Notes under the pieces: generated by a model
Seen by the model: only the letters and a program-made list of their open reading frames with translations
Databases searched by the model: none
What the model was told of the DNA's origin: nothing
Assembly: GCA_934274515.1 (NCBI GenBank)
Contig: CAKQTC010000007.1
Location: 62,001-126,000, forward strand
Length of the DNA stretch: 64,000 nt
Direction: 5' to 3'
From: an uncultured Clostridia bacterium
GTDB taxonomy: Bacteria; Bacillota; Clostridia; Christensenellales; DTU072
Position numbers and translations under genes: made by a program
Part shown: piece by piece, positions 51,701-59,580 of the stretch
Numbering within the stretch: the first letter of the stretch is position 1
How the letters are laid out: each line of letters opens with the position of its first letter

Positions 51701-54700
51701 GTTCTTGCCCTTCCGATTGCAACATGCCCGTAATCGAAGGCACGGAAGGCGTTCCCGATTCGTCATCGTATCTTGCATTCGGTTTGTTCGACTCGCTTAT
51801 TATGCCGAACATCGCTCTGAACGAAAATTCGTATTCTTTTTCTTTATCAAACTCACCCAAATTCAAGTCGTACACAAGATTGTAGTTCTTCACGACGCTC
51901 GGCGATACGGTATCGTCTTCCCACCCCATAAAGTAGTATCCGTCCGCGCACGTCGCTACGAACAGTATATGTAGGTTGTTTCCGTCAAGATAATACGCGT
52001 AAGTCGCTTTGCTCCCGCCCGAAGTTTCTCCGTTGGTCGTAAGATTAACCGTTACGTTCGCTTTGCTCCATACCGCTTTATAGTAGCCGCGCAAATCGTC
52101 TTCCTTTACGACGATTTCGTACTCGCCGCTTATCTTTTGTCCGTCCTCGTCGTACCAGCCGTCGAAGAACCATCCGTCGTACCACGCCGCGCCGCGTGTT
52201 CCGTATTCGATTTCCGAACTTATTCTTATGCGGTAATACGTTACGCTTTTTCCGTTTTCATATACCGTAAATCCTGTTACGTTTTTCTTTCCTACGGAGT
52301 CCACTTGTATTTCTGCGTCGGTTTTCTTCCATCTAGGCTCGAACGAGAATTTATCCGAAACAAGATTAACTCTTTGCCCCGTTTTTTCCGAATAATAAGT
52401 GATTGCGTTATAACTAAAATACTCGCCTTTTTTGTCGGGGTTCTCGTACTTGACTTTCGTTCTTGCGAAAGAGAACGTTTCGCCTAAATAAACGAGCGCG
52501 TCGTTCGTTTCCTGCGCCGCACCGAGATTAACCGCGCTTAAATCGGCGGATAAGAAAGTTATACTCCAACCGAGAAAAACAAATCCGTCGTTCGTATTCG
52601 CTTTGAGCAAAAACTCGTCGTCGTTTACGTCGTTCGTCCAACCATTAAGGGTATACGTTCCGCCGGGCGTCCCCGTCGCGTATTTTATCGAAACTTCCGC
52701 TTTCGTTTCGTCGGCGTTGACGGTAGCCCATTTCGCCTTAAATTTCTGTCCCTCGCCTGCACTGCCGATGTCCCAAACGCACTGATTCGTCGTACCTGTT
52801 TGCGTTTCCCAACCCTTAAAGATATAGCCCGTCTTCGGTTCGGCGACAAGGATAAGTTTTCCGCCTTGCGCCATATAATACACGTCTCCGGCTATCGGAT
52901 TATCGTTCGTTATATCGGAAGTAACGTAATATCCTGCTTTATTTCCGTTTCTCCATACGGCAAAATATTCTTTTTGACTTTCGTTTTTTCGAAGTTCGCT
53001 GACGTTAATTTCGTACGAGTATTCAAACGCCGCTATTTGTTCTTCCGTTCTTTTAGGCACGTTGAGCGGCGGAGTGTTGATGACCGTCGTCCATTCCGCG
53101 TCGGCTGCGACAGAGTACAATCCGAGATAGTTATACCCCCTCAATTCCGCGTTTTCGCCTATCGCGTTCTTGTTCGTTTTCGTCGTAATTATACAAAATT
53201 CTGTTACTGCGTCGTTCGTTTTCGTTTTATAGGCGTGCAATCCGACCGTTCCTGCTTTCGGGGCAGGCTCGACTACCGTTCCGTTATACAAACCGACCTT
53301 TACTTCGTACGTTTCTTCGTCGATTTTCGTGTATTTTGCTTCGTACCACGATTTAAGTCTGCGAACCGAGAACGTGAACGCTAGGTCGAACGTAATAAGT
53401 TTGTCGTTATCATCGTACCAACCGTCGAAACGATACCCTGCGTTTACCGTAGCGGAAAGCGTGATAAATTCGCCCGTTTCCGCGCTCGTGCGGTAAGAAG
53501 TAACGTATTGTTTGCCGCCGTTCGTCGCGTTACTTGCGTAAGAATAATACTTTTTCGTCTTGTCCGCCGCCGAACCTGCGGGACATAGTTCAAACGTTCC
53601 CGTAGTTTCGTCGTAAAGATAATATTTGCCTGCGGTAAGAGTCGAACCCGTCGCTATCGAAGAAAATACGCCCGACGATACTTTGACGGAATATACTGCC
53701 TTTTTCCAGTTCGCCTCGTACTCGTCTTCCGCGTCCGCGCTCGCTTTATAAACGAGTTTTGTCGCCGTAGTGTGAATTTTGCCGTTTTTATACCAACCGA
53801 GCCAAACGTAGCCGTCGCGCGTTTCCGCTTCCACCGTTACGTCGTCGCCTTGCGTCATTCCGCTAAAAACGAACGTTCCGCCGTAGGTCGTACCCAAACG
53901 GTACGATCCTGTATTTACTCGATAAATTATCGCTCCCGCGTCAAACGCGTTTGTCGATATTGCCGTTTTGTTTCGTTCGTAACGAACTTCGTATTCTTTT
54001 CCCTCTTCGGGGATTTCTGCGTACGGTTTTTTTCCGTCTGTAGCCGCGGTCGAGCCGTCTTCGGCGTACAACCCCGTAAAAATATACCCGTCGCGTATTT
54101 TAGGCTCGAATTCAATCGTTCCGCCTACGACGTTATTTTCTTTTTGGGCTTTAACGTTTACCGTTACGTTTTCATCGCCTTTTACGACGAACAGTTTGTC
54201 CGTTTCCGTCCATACGGCGTTAAACTCTCTTGACGAACTCAGCGTAAACGAATAATCGAACCTACGCTCTTCGCTTACTTTTTCTTCGCCGTCAAACCAC
54301 CCGACAAACGTATATTTTTCTTGCGGTTCGGCTGTTATTGCCACGGTTTCGCCGCGAAGTTTCATTCCGTCGCCGCTAATCGCACCGCTAAGTTCTGCCG
54401 CCACCGCTCCGCTTTTTAACGCGCTTTTGATTTTTACGGTAAACGCGTTCCATTCCGTGTATGCGCTCGATTCGTTTTTTAAGGTAAATTCCGCCTCGGT
54501 CTTGCCGTCGCGAACCCCGTTCCACCCTTCGAACGTGTGTTTGCCGCACGCGCAACCCGTCACTTTCGCGACTATTTTGTCGCCTTTGTCGAGATTGCCG
54601 TTTTTAACGAACTTCTCGCCGCCGTCAAACGTTATCGTCTGCCGCGCCGCACTCTCTTCTGCGTTAAGATTGCGTTCCCCCACCTTAAACGTAAACCACT

Positions 54701-56018
54701 TTTCCCTTATTTTCGACTTTTCGGTAACGGGTTCGGTAACAAGTGTTCTCGCCGTCGTAATCGCCGTTCCGTCCGCGGAGTAAAAACCACCGAAAACATA
54801 TATGGTATAATTCCCGTTCCCGTCGTTTGCCACGCCGCTGTATCTGCTCGTTGCGTTAACCGTCACTGCGTCGCCGATCGAAACGATTTTCACTCCGTCG
54901 GATACAATGGTCCCGTCAAGTTCGATTTCATGCGTAAATTCAACGGCGTTACCGTCCCATTTCGCGATTAACGTAATATCTTCGGCAATATTCCACGTTT
55001 CTACTATTCCGTTACTTCCGCTTACTTTCGTTCCGTCGGGTTTATACCACCCTTTGAACCCGTACCCGCTCTTCGTTGCCGCGGGCAATACAACCCTGCT
55101 GCCGTACATAACCCGTTGCGCGAGTTCCGAAACGGTACCGCCGGCGGCGTCAAAGCCGACGGAATACGTTTTGACCTTGGTCAAAGCGCGAAGGGTCACG
55201 TCCGAGTGAACCGCGGTACCGTTGACCCCGAACTTAAACTCTTTCGCTTCGTCGTACCAAGTTACGTCATACCCTACAAGAAAATATCCTTCGGGCGGCG
55301 ACGCTAACGTTTTTCCTTCTTCACATACCGTTTCTCCGACTTTTCCGCCGTTCTCGTCGTAAAACGTGACGGTAAAATATTTCCCGCGATTAATGATAAA
55401 ACGCGCCACGAAAAGTTCTTTCATCGCGCTGTTCATAACTTTCAAATAATATACGTTTGAACCCGTATGCAAGGAAAATACTTCGCTTTCTACGGGTTTC
55501 GTGCATTCTTCGTCTTCAAAAAAAGCATATCTGCCGTTATCGTCCGCAAGCAGTATTTTCCCCGTTAAATCCGTTGTTTCGTCCGATGCCGCAACCGTAT
55601 AAACGCACTCTTTTTTCGATGCCGAATACGAAAAACTATCCGAGTCTATGAATATCTCGTCTTTCAAACTCCATTTTGCGTACAACGTAACGTTAGACGT
55701 GACTTCGTTCTTCGCAAAATTCCATTCGATAAACATTTCCGGAGCGGTATACCAACCGCTGAAAATATATCCTTTTTTCGAAGGGGCCACGGGTTCTTTG
55801 ATTTTTTCACCGTTATTCACGGTCAAAGGTGAAACGGGTGTTCCTCCGTTTGAAACGAAGTTAATTGTAAATGTAAGTCCGGTCGGCGCTTCCGGTTCGA
55901 TAACGTTTACCCCCCCGCCTTCGCCGCCGGGTTCGGGTTTGCAAGCGAAAAAGCAAAGCGCGAGCGATAATAAAAGCAAAATTAACAAAGTCGCTTTCAA
56001 TCCGTTCCGTCTATTCAT
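48777..56018 (-). CDS. Giant InlB-repeat surface lipoprotein with a C-terminal DUF6273-like domain
   Basis: A 2413-residue exported protein. The signal sequence ends in lipobox CFFAC (Cys at about 26), then a short PGGEGGG linker. About nineteen units of the Listeria-Bacteroides (Flg_new/InlB B-repeat) type follow, each with a core such as YIFSGWYTAP, YTFVGWFDGE or YVFEGWYSDN, spaced about 70-130 residues apart. The last 260 residues (ILTDADGSKYFYLGMYPQ ... YWLRSWGNVGN ... RKGIRLAVKI) match a DUF6273-like domain. The role is likely adhesion or contact with host mucosa or other cells. It has its own promoter at 56080-56108 and heads an operon with sirtuin and metallophosphoesterase. Confidence 0.9.
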   Translation of the reverse strand: MNRRNGLKATLLILLLLSLALCFFACKPEPGGEGGGVNVIEPEAPTGLTFTINFVSNGGTPVSPLTVNNGEKIKEPVAPSKKGYIFSGWYTAPEMFIEWNFAKNEVTSNVTLYAKWSLKDEIFIDSDSFSYSASKKECVYTVAASDETTDLTGKILLADDNGRYAFFEDEECTKPVESEVFSLHTGSNVYYLKVMNSAMKELFVARFIINRGKYFTVTFYDENGGKVGETVCEEGKTLASPPEGYFLVGYDVTWYDEAKEFKFGVNGTAVHSDVTLRALTKVKTYSVGFDAAGGTVSELAQRVMYGSRVVLPAATKSGYGFKGWYKPDGTKVSGSNGIVETWNIAEDITLIAKWDGNAVEFTHEIELDGTIVSDGVKIVSIGDAVTVNATSRYSGVANDGNGNYTIYVFGGFYSADGTAITTARTLVTEPVTEKSKIREKWFTFKVGERNLNAEESAARQTITFDGGEKFVKNGNLDKGDKIVAKVTGCACGKHTFEGWNGVRDGKTEAEFTLKNESSAYTEWNAFTVKIKSALKSGAVAAELSGAISGDGMKLRGETVAITAEPQEKYTFVGWFDGEEKVSEERRFDYSFTLSSSREFNAVWTETDKLFVVKGDENVTVNVKAQKENNVVGGTIEFEPKIRDGYIFTGLYAEDGSTAATDGKKPYAEIPEEGKEYEVRYERNKTAISTNAFDAGAIIYRVNTGSYRLGTTYGGTFVFSGMTQGDDVTVEAETRDGYVWLGWYKNGKIHTTATKLVYKASADAEDEYEANWKKAVYSVKVSSGVFSSIATGSTLTAGKYYLYDETTGTFELCPAGSAADKTKKYYSYASNATNGGKQYVTSYRTSAETGEFITLSATVNAGYRFDGWYDDNDKLITFDLAFTFSVRRLKSWYEAKYTKIDEETYEVKVGLYNGTVVEPAPKAGTVGLHAYKTKTNDAVTEFCIITTKTNKNAIGENAELRGYNYLGLYSVAADAEWTTVINTPPLNVPKRTEEQIAAFEYSYEINVSELRKNESQKEYFAVWRNGNKAGYYVTSDITNDNPIAGDVYYMAQGGKLILVAEPKTGYIFKGWETQTGTTNQCVWDIGSAGEGQKFKAKWATVNADETKAEVSIKYATGTPGGTYTLNGWTNDVNDDEFLLKANTNDGFVFLGWSITFLSADLSAVNLGAAQETNDALVYLGETFSFARTKVKYENPDKKGEYFSYNAITYYSEKTGQRVNLVSDKFSFEPRWKKTDAEIQVDSVGKKNVTGFTVYENGKSVTYYRIRISSEIEYGTRGAAWYDGWFFDGWYDEDGQKISGEYEIVVKEDDLRGYYKAVWSKANVTVNLTTNGETSGGSKATYAYYLDGNNLHILFVATCADGYYFMGWEDDTVSPSVVKNYNLVYDLNLGEFDKEKEYEFSFRAMFGIISESNKPNARYDDESGTPSVPSITGMLQSEGQEQRFIVNAKPIKGYVFLGWKNKSDLTSADNYVSKEMNYSYGATEQPEPLTAVYKQINYVDGYRDFITETNKKFVDYVTYYGYYGADGTLVIEVKVEIPDGFGYFVRTKAGEIIPSVKNSPELVSVKSNEKDISEGLIVEFFRVSEKAKRYVEIAQSVDNTEFMYFGYVEKNDGLVLAYDEKWTLKTKFDKQEYCFIGWYDKMDKLLEINSVYTITAPETSRMVDMKFGRYTITIDNENENAGKTFVEGYDVTVTFDLNTKVESIIKGVGDIPSQLLNSGEKIEYPYNVLHKNVGAYMFGGWFDNTECTGTEYNFDKDIKRDLRVYAKWIPMSEYNADETNAVYADGKGRKFYVTERQKDYYFVAVTNGTYRATVRNYSNRQQTVISIKEANGVAIDEYVAVGTNDKTYTFNVEKNKVYKLSLSAKGTENDVEIALQAPEVVISGRRSPLAPYGGTVKAIAVPKDYSDSERTNQAYVFDGWYCNGMLVTDSETVKGDGDKQYVIYPEVCEILYSDYPKYADTFGNIELVAKWKKLTLDVVTSDADGGNMSYTLKVVERESEYTENVGAKYWALGAVASTNYTFVGWYLYDKVNEEFPKEPISKEISYNYIVYDGDENPIIKCEWKYTGIDGLYNISYSMNATDVINSPYNMTSFNAKSTTEILLYNPHKYYKEKGEIKGYYVFEGWYSDNTYTKPIEKIIPQNYKGNVTVYAKWGKPVKKVQILTDADGSKYFYLGMYPQTAITDETFIKQLGYSNTTDAALDPNDYRNKYKYFSYEDGSRYHKISDTLCYRVEPIRWNVVAEQNGDSYAMSACVLDYTEFNVSTNVSNGYYSNNWEKSKLRGEITSLFAESHFTEIERNFIALASRTVSNALDTGYYKDKDLSWTTQNDTSDYLFAPSYAECAEQKTDTRKPVYSDYALYKKGTDGESGYWLRSWGNVGNKAMFVNDKGEFSADVVTSRKGIRLAVKINENYCVD

Positions 56019-56079
56019 ACATTTCTCCTAAAATCAAGCGTGCGAGCGCGCGTTTATGTGCGTAATAATTATTTATAAT

Positions 56080-56108
56080 ATTCTATATTAATTTTATCAA
56101 TATGTCAA
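56080..56108 (-). promoter_or_regulatory. Promoter of the giant lipoprotein operon
   Basis: Minus strand TTGACA (56103-56108), 17-bp spacer, TAGAAT (56080-56085), about 60 bp upstream of the start codon, which follows AGGAGA. Confidence 0.7.
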
Positions 56109-56130
56109 TACGTCTTTTCCGAAAAGGCAA

Positions 56131-56156
56131 ATAAAAAACGAGCGTTTCCGCTCGTT
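56131..56156 (-). terminator. Terminator of the Crp/Fnr regulator gene
   Basis: Eight-base arms AACGAGCG/CGCTCGTT (56137-56144, 56149-56156) followed by TTTTTT on the minus strand. Confidence 0.82.
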
Positions 56157-56178
56157 CCGTCTTTATATTTTTGGTTTT

Positions 56179-56871
56179 TTACTCTTCGTAAACTATTTTT
56201 CTAAGCCCTTCGGGGTCTTTAATCGTAATTAAATCTTTTCTAAACTCGAACAAACCTTGTTCTCGCATATTAATCATTTCCCTGCTCATACTCGGTCTGC
56301 TCACGTTAAGATATTTCGCCATACCGTTCCTGTCTACTCCGAGCCGAACTTCTCTCGCGCCTTGTTCGACGTACTTTTCGTAAATGAATTTTGCGATTTT
56401 TTTACGCATACCCTTAATCGTGATAAAATCGTTGTTGCATTTAAGTTCGCGAAAACCGTCACACAAATACTCAATGAGATTTGCAATAAACTTATTTCTG
56501 CAAGGACACTCCGCGTCGCTTAATTCTTTAACGCTTTCGCCGTCTATGTATAGCAAACACGCTTCGGTCGCGGCGGTAATGAACGTTTCTGCCTTGTTGT
56601 CTGACGCAAAACAGTACGGCAAGCCGAACATATCTCCGTCAACCTTAGAACTCACCACAACTCTGTCGCCGCTTGGTCTTACCGTAAACTCGACGAGATT
56701 GCCTTCGAGTATAATACAGATTTCGTCAACTTCTTCGTTCGGTCTGAGAACAATATCCCTAGGCGACTTCTTTTCGACTCTTGCCGCAAGACAATCGAAA
56801 AGCGTTTCTATCTCCTTGTCCGTGAGTCCGCCGAATAACGGGTTCTTTTTTATTTGCTTAAAAAATTTCAT
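56179..56871 (-). CDS. Crp/Fnr-family transcription regulator
   Basis: A 230-residue regulator: cyclic-nucleotide-binding beta-barrel (about 10-120, with LEGNLVEFTVRPSGDRVVVS) and a C-terminal winged helix with recognition helix in MAKYLNVSRPSMSREMINM. The effector pocket residues for cAMP (RE.AL) are not evident and there is no N-terminal cysteine cluster as in Fnr, so the ligand is unknown. The ATG at 56871 is chosen. An upstream ATG at 56898 lies inside the operator and only about 10 bases from the predicted start of transcription. A 16-bp palindrome at 56891-56906 suggests autoregulation. Confidence 0.85.
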   Translation of the reverse strand: MKFFKQIKKNPLFGGLTDKEIETLFDCLAARVEKKSPRDIVLRPNEEVDEICIILEGNLVEFTVRPSGDRVVVSSKVDGDMFGLPYCFASDNKAETFITAATEACLLYIDGESVKELSDAECPCRNKFIANLIEYLCDGFRELKCNNDFITIKGMRKKIAKFIYEKYVEQGAREVRLGVDRNGMAKYLNVSRPSMSREMINMREQGLFEFRKDLITIKDPEGLRKIVYEE

Positions 56872-56890
56872 AGAATTCGTTTCCCTTTTC

Positions 56891-56938
56891 TGTAACATTT
56901 GCTACAAAATATTATACCGAAAAAGGAAAAATTGTCAA
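56891..56938 (-). promoter_or_regulatory. Promoter and Crp/Fnr-like operator
   Basis: Minus strand TTGACA (56933-56938), 16-bp spacer, TATAAT (56911-56916). At the start point lies TGTAAC-ATTT-GCTACA (56891-56906), an inverted repeat of TGTAAC/TGTAGC half-sites in the size range of Crp/Fnr boxes. Confidence 0.72.
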
Positions 56939-56945
56939 GTTATTG

Positions 56946-56974
56946 TTGATAATTGTTTCACCTTTTGCTATAAT
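56946..56974 (+). promoter_or_regulatory. Divergent promoter for 57004 and AEC genes
   Basis: Plus strand TTGATA (56946-56951), 17-bp spacer, TATAAT (56969-56974), about 30 bp before the start codon. It nearly abuts the Crp/Fnr promoter in the other direction. Confidence 0.7.
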
Positions 56975-57003
56975 TAACAAAAAGACAAAACGGAGAAAAA
57001 CCA

Positions 57004-57663
57004 ATGAACGTCGGAAACAATCTCGAATACTATCTTTTACAACTGAATTCGTCGAACCTGATAAGTTGTTCTCGCGCGGTAGCGGACGTGCTGAGAGAAA
57101 GCGCGCTTGACGCCGACTTGCTTTGTTTTATCAATCTCCACGCTAAAAACGTTTCTCTTAAAGAGCAACTCACACAGTACGCCAAAACAAAAAAATTCTC
57201 GCCCGACCCGCGAGTTTCTCTTCCGTTTATATATAGCCTGCTGTATCTCGTCGATTCGGGCAAACTCTCTGCGGAAGACTTGATAAGCAGTCTGTTTCCG
57301 GGTCTTGACGCTTTCGATTCCTATCCGCGTTTTTTCGGAACACTCGGTTCGGATATCAAATCGGCAATAGAAATTGCCGACCTCAAACAGCCTGCTTTGG
57401 ATACCCAAACAGCCAAAGAAACTCCCGACGACGAGTTTGACGCGTTGCGATTGAAAATAGACGAAACCGACGCGGCGGAACAGGATAAAAAGAACTTATC
57501 GGATTTTGTCTTCGCCTTGGAAAACAGTCTTAACGGAAACGACGACGCGCTTACGAAAAGCCTTTATTTCGGGTTACTGAGCGTCGCAAAAAAATGCGGA
57601 TTAAACGAAGAAAATCTAAGCGGTATTAAATCTCGACTTCTTGAAAAGGGGGTCATCGTATAA
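57004..57663 (+). CDS. Hypothetical 219-residue protein
   Basis: A soluble, mostly helical protein with no signal, membrane segment or recognised domain. It has a central acidic stretch (ETPDDEFDALRLKIDETDAA, about 138-157). CGGAGA precedes the ATG. It stands three bases before an AEC transporter and shares its promoter, so it may support that transporter or the Crp/Fnr-controlled response, but nothing in its sequence shows this. Confidence 0.7.
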   Translation: MNVGNNLEYYLLQLNSSNLISCSRAVADVLRESALDADLLCFINLHAKNVSLKEQLTQYAKTKKFSPDPRVSLPFIYSLLYLVDSGKLSAEDLISSLFPGLDAFDSYPRFFGTLGSDIKSAIEIADLKQPALDTQTAKETPDDEFDALRLKIDETDAAEQDKKNLSDFVFALENSLNGNDDALTKSLYFGLLSVAKKCGLNEENLSGIKSRLLEKGVIV

Positions 57664-57666
57664 CTT

Positions 57667-58590
57667 ATGGAATTCGGTACGGTTGCGATTAACGTCGCGA
57701 TAATGCTCGCTTATGCTGTTCCGGGTTATATTTTCATAAAGACTAAATTCCTTAATAGTGACGCGATTAAAACTTTGGCAAAAGTGCTTTTATATTTTTG
57801 TCAGCCTTGTTTATCGTTATATTCATTTCAAAAAGCGACTTATTCCGAACAACTTTTTAAGAATATGCTTATCTTTATAGCAATAAGTTTTGCTTTACAA
57901 CTGTCGTTTATATTGATTTTGTCGCTTATTTTTCGTCAAAAGAAAGAACAAGCGCGTTTTCGCATAGCGACGGTTGCGTCCGTTCTCGGCAACGTCGGTT
58001 TTTTCGGCATACCCCTTATCGAGGCATTGCTCCCCGATAATCCCGAAGCCGTTGCTTATGCCGCGACGTTTATCATCGCACTCAACGTTACCGCGTGGAC
58101 GCTCGGAGCGTACATAATAACGGGTGACAAAAGTTATATACGTCCCAAAAAAATACTGCTTAATCCGCCTGTTTTAACGCTTTTCGTTTCCCTTCCGCTA
58201 TTTTTTACGAAAACCGTTTTGCCTCCGATTTTGCTCAATTTCGTTACTGTCCCGGCTAAGTTTACCACTCCTCTTTGTATGATTATTCTCGGTATGCGGT
58301 TTGCTTCGGCGGATATAAAAAAACTTTTTACCGAACCCACGGTTTATCTTTCTTCGGTAATAAAACTCGTTATTTTCCCTCTCTCTGCATTTCTTATAAC
58401 GCACTGGTTACCGATAGACAACGTAATGAAAATTACTATTTTCATTCTTTGCTGTTGTCCGTCCGCGTCCGTCATACTGTCGCTAAGCGAAATCCGCGAC
58501 ACCGGCGGTCAGATTTACGCGGCGAATACCATTCTAATGACGGCAATTTTTTGTATAGTAACCATACCGTTGCTTCTTCTTCTCGCTTGA
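57667..58590 (+). CDS. AEC-family transporter (auxin efflux carrier fold)
   Basis: A 307-residue integral membrane protein with about ten hydrophobic segments and the AEC repeats: an N-terminal AYAVPGYIFIKTKFL segment, FFGIPLIEALLPDN, and the C-terminal IFILCCCPSASVILSLSEI with a proline-containing helix. Bacterial members export or import carboxylates such as malate or amino-acid-like compounds. The substrate is not clear here. Confidence 0.87.
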   Translation: MEFGTVAINVAIMLAYAVPGYIFIKTKFLNSDAIKTLAKVLLYFCQPCLSLYSFQKATYSEQLFKNMLIFIAISFALQLSFILILSLIFRQKKEQARFRIATVASVLGNVGFFGIPLIEALLPDNPEAVAYAATFIIALNVTAWTLGAYIITGDKSYIRPKKILLNPPVLTLFVSLPLFFTKTVLPPILLNFVTVPAKFTTPLCMIILGMRFASADIKKLFTEPTVYLSSVIKLVIFPLSAFLITHWLPIDNVMKITIFILCCCPSASVILSLSEIRDTGGQIYAANTILMTAIFCIVTIPLLLLLA

Positions 58591-58632
58591 TTTTGACTTA
58601 AAAAAATATATATACCGCTCTCCGAAATCTTT

Positions 58633-58658
58633 GTCGGGCGGGCGGGCGGGGCGATACG
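58633..58658 (+). repeat. G-rich intergenic repeat, copy C
   Basis: GTCGGG-C-GGG-C-GGG-C-GGGG followed by CGATACG, in the convergent gap between the AEC transporter and rdgB. Confidence 0.78.
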
Positions 58659-58690
58659 GCTTGTTGTTGCCCTAAATAAAAAAGTGCGAA

Positions 58691-59278
58691 TTATGCTTTT
58701 GGAATAATCTCTTCAAGTTTTCTAAGCGCGTTTCCGCGGTGAGATACCGCATTCTTTTCGCTCTCGGTCGCTTCCCCGAAAGTTTTGCCGAGTTCAGCGC
58801 TATAAAAAACGGGGTCGTATCCGAACCCTGCCGTTCCTCTTCTTTCTTCGATTATTTCTCCTTCTGTTGTTCCTATCGCAACGATTTTTCTTCCGTCTGG
58901 ATATAACAACGTGAGCGCGGTAACGAAACGTGCTTTTCGGTTTGCCTTGCCTCGCATGTTTTCAAGCAGTTTGTCTATGTTTTTTTCATCGTCGTGTTCT
59001 TCTCCTGCATATCGAGCGGAGTACACTCCCGGTTCACCGTCAAGGCAATCGACGCATAGTCCGCTGTCGTCGGCAAGCGACGGAAACCCCGTTGCTTTAA
59101 GTGCCGCATCTGCTTTTATAAACGAGTTTTCTTCGAACGTAGTTCCCGTTTCTTCGATTTCAATATCCAACCCGACGTCTTTCATCGTAAGTACGTCGTC
59201 GAAAAAATTGCCTAATATTTGCTTGATTTCTCTTACCTTGTGCGCGTTGTTTGACGCAATAACGAGCGGCATTTTCAC
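58691..59278 (-). CDS. rdgB: XTP/dITP pyrophosphatase (RdgB/HAM1)
   Basis: A 195-residue house-cleaning enzyme that hydrolyses non-canonical purine nucleotides (XTP, dITP) to monophosphates. Signatures are IASNNAHKVREIKQIL, the metal-binding LADDSGLCVDCLDGEPGVYSARYAG (shortened) and GFGYDPVFYS with SHRGNALRKL at the end. It lies after tRNA-Gly on the same strand, separated by a terminator. Confidence 0.95.
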   Translation of the reverse strand: MKMPLVIASNNAHKVREIKQILGNFFDDVLTMKDVGLDIEIEETGTTFEENSFIKADAALKATGFPSLADDSGLCVDCLDGEPGVYSARYAGEEHDDEKNIDKLLENMRGKANRKARFVTALTLLYPDGRKIVAIGTTEGEIIEERRGTAGFGYDPVFYSAELGKTFGEATESEKNAVSHRGNALRKLEEIIPKA

Positions 59279-59285
59279 CTTCCTT

Positions 59286-59316
59286 AAAAAATCGGGTCGC
59301 TATTTATGGCGACCCG
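59286..59316 (-). terminator. tRNA-Gly terminator
   Basis: Eight-base arms CGGGTCGC/GCGACCCG (59293-59300, 59309-59316) with an 8-base loop, followed on the minus strand by TTTTTT. Confidence 0.88.
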
Positions 59317-59318
59317 TT

Positions 59319-59393
59319 TGGAGCGAAAGACGAGATTCGAACTCGCAACAACCACCTTGGGAAGGTGGCGCTCTACCGTTGAACTACTTTCGC
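59319..59393 (-). tRNA. tRNA-Gly (anticodon CCC)
   Basis: Cloverleaf on the minus strand: acceptor GCGAAAG/CTTTCGC, D arm GTTC with GGTAGAGC, anticodon stem CCACC/GGTGG with loop TTCCCAA, T arm with GTTCGAATC, encoded CCA. It has its own promoter and terminator. Confidence 0.95.
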
Positions 59394-59402
59394 ACGATAT
59401 AT

Positions 59403-59431
59403 ATTTTAGCAAATACAAACGGTTTTGGCAA
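59403..59431 (-). promoter_or_regulatory. tRNA-Gly promoter
   Basis: Minus strand TTGCCA (59426-59431), 17-bp spacer, TAAAAT (59403-59408), 9 bases before the tRNA. Confidence 0.7.
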
Positions 59432-59509
59432 GCGTTTTATATGCCGACGCACCGACTTTTTGATTTTTATGTTTTTAGCGTCTTAATTACTTTAATTTTC
59501 TTATTTATT

Positions 59510-59538
59510 TTGTCGTTTCGTTTGCCAAACGTTTATAT
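59510..59538 (+). promoter_or_regulatory. Candidate promoter of the TIM-barrel/acyl-CoA synthetase gene
   Basis: Plus strand TTGTCG (59510-59515), 17-bp spacer, TTATAT (59533-59538). Weak but the only pair in the gap. Confidence 0.4.
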
Positions 59539-59580
59539 AGATGATAAAATTTATTTTATTACTAAACGGAGAAAGAAACT

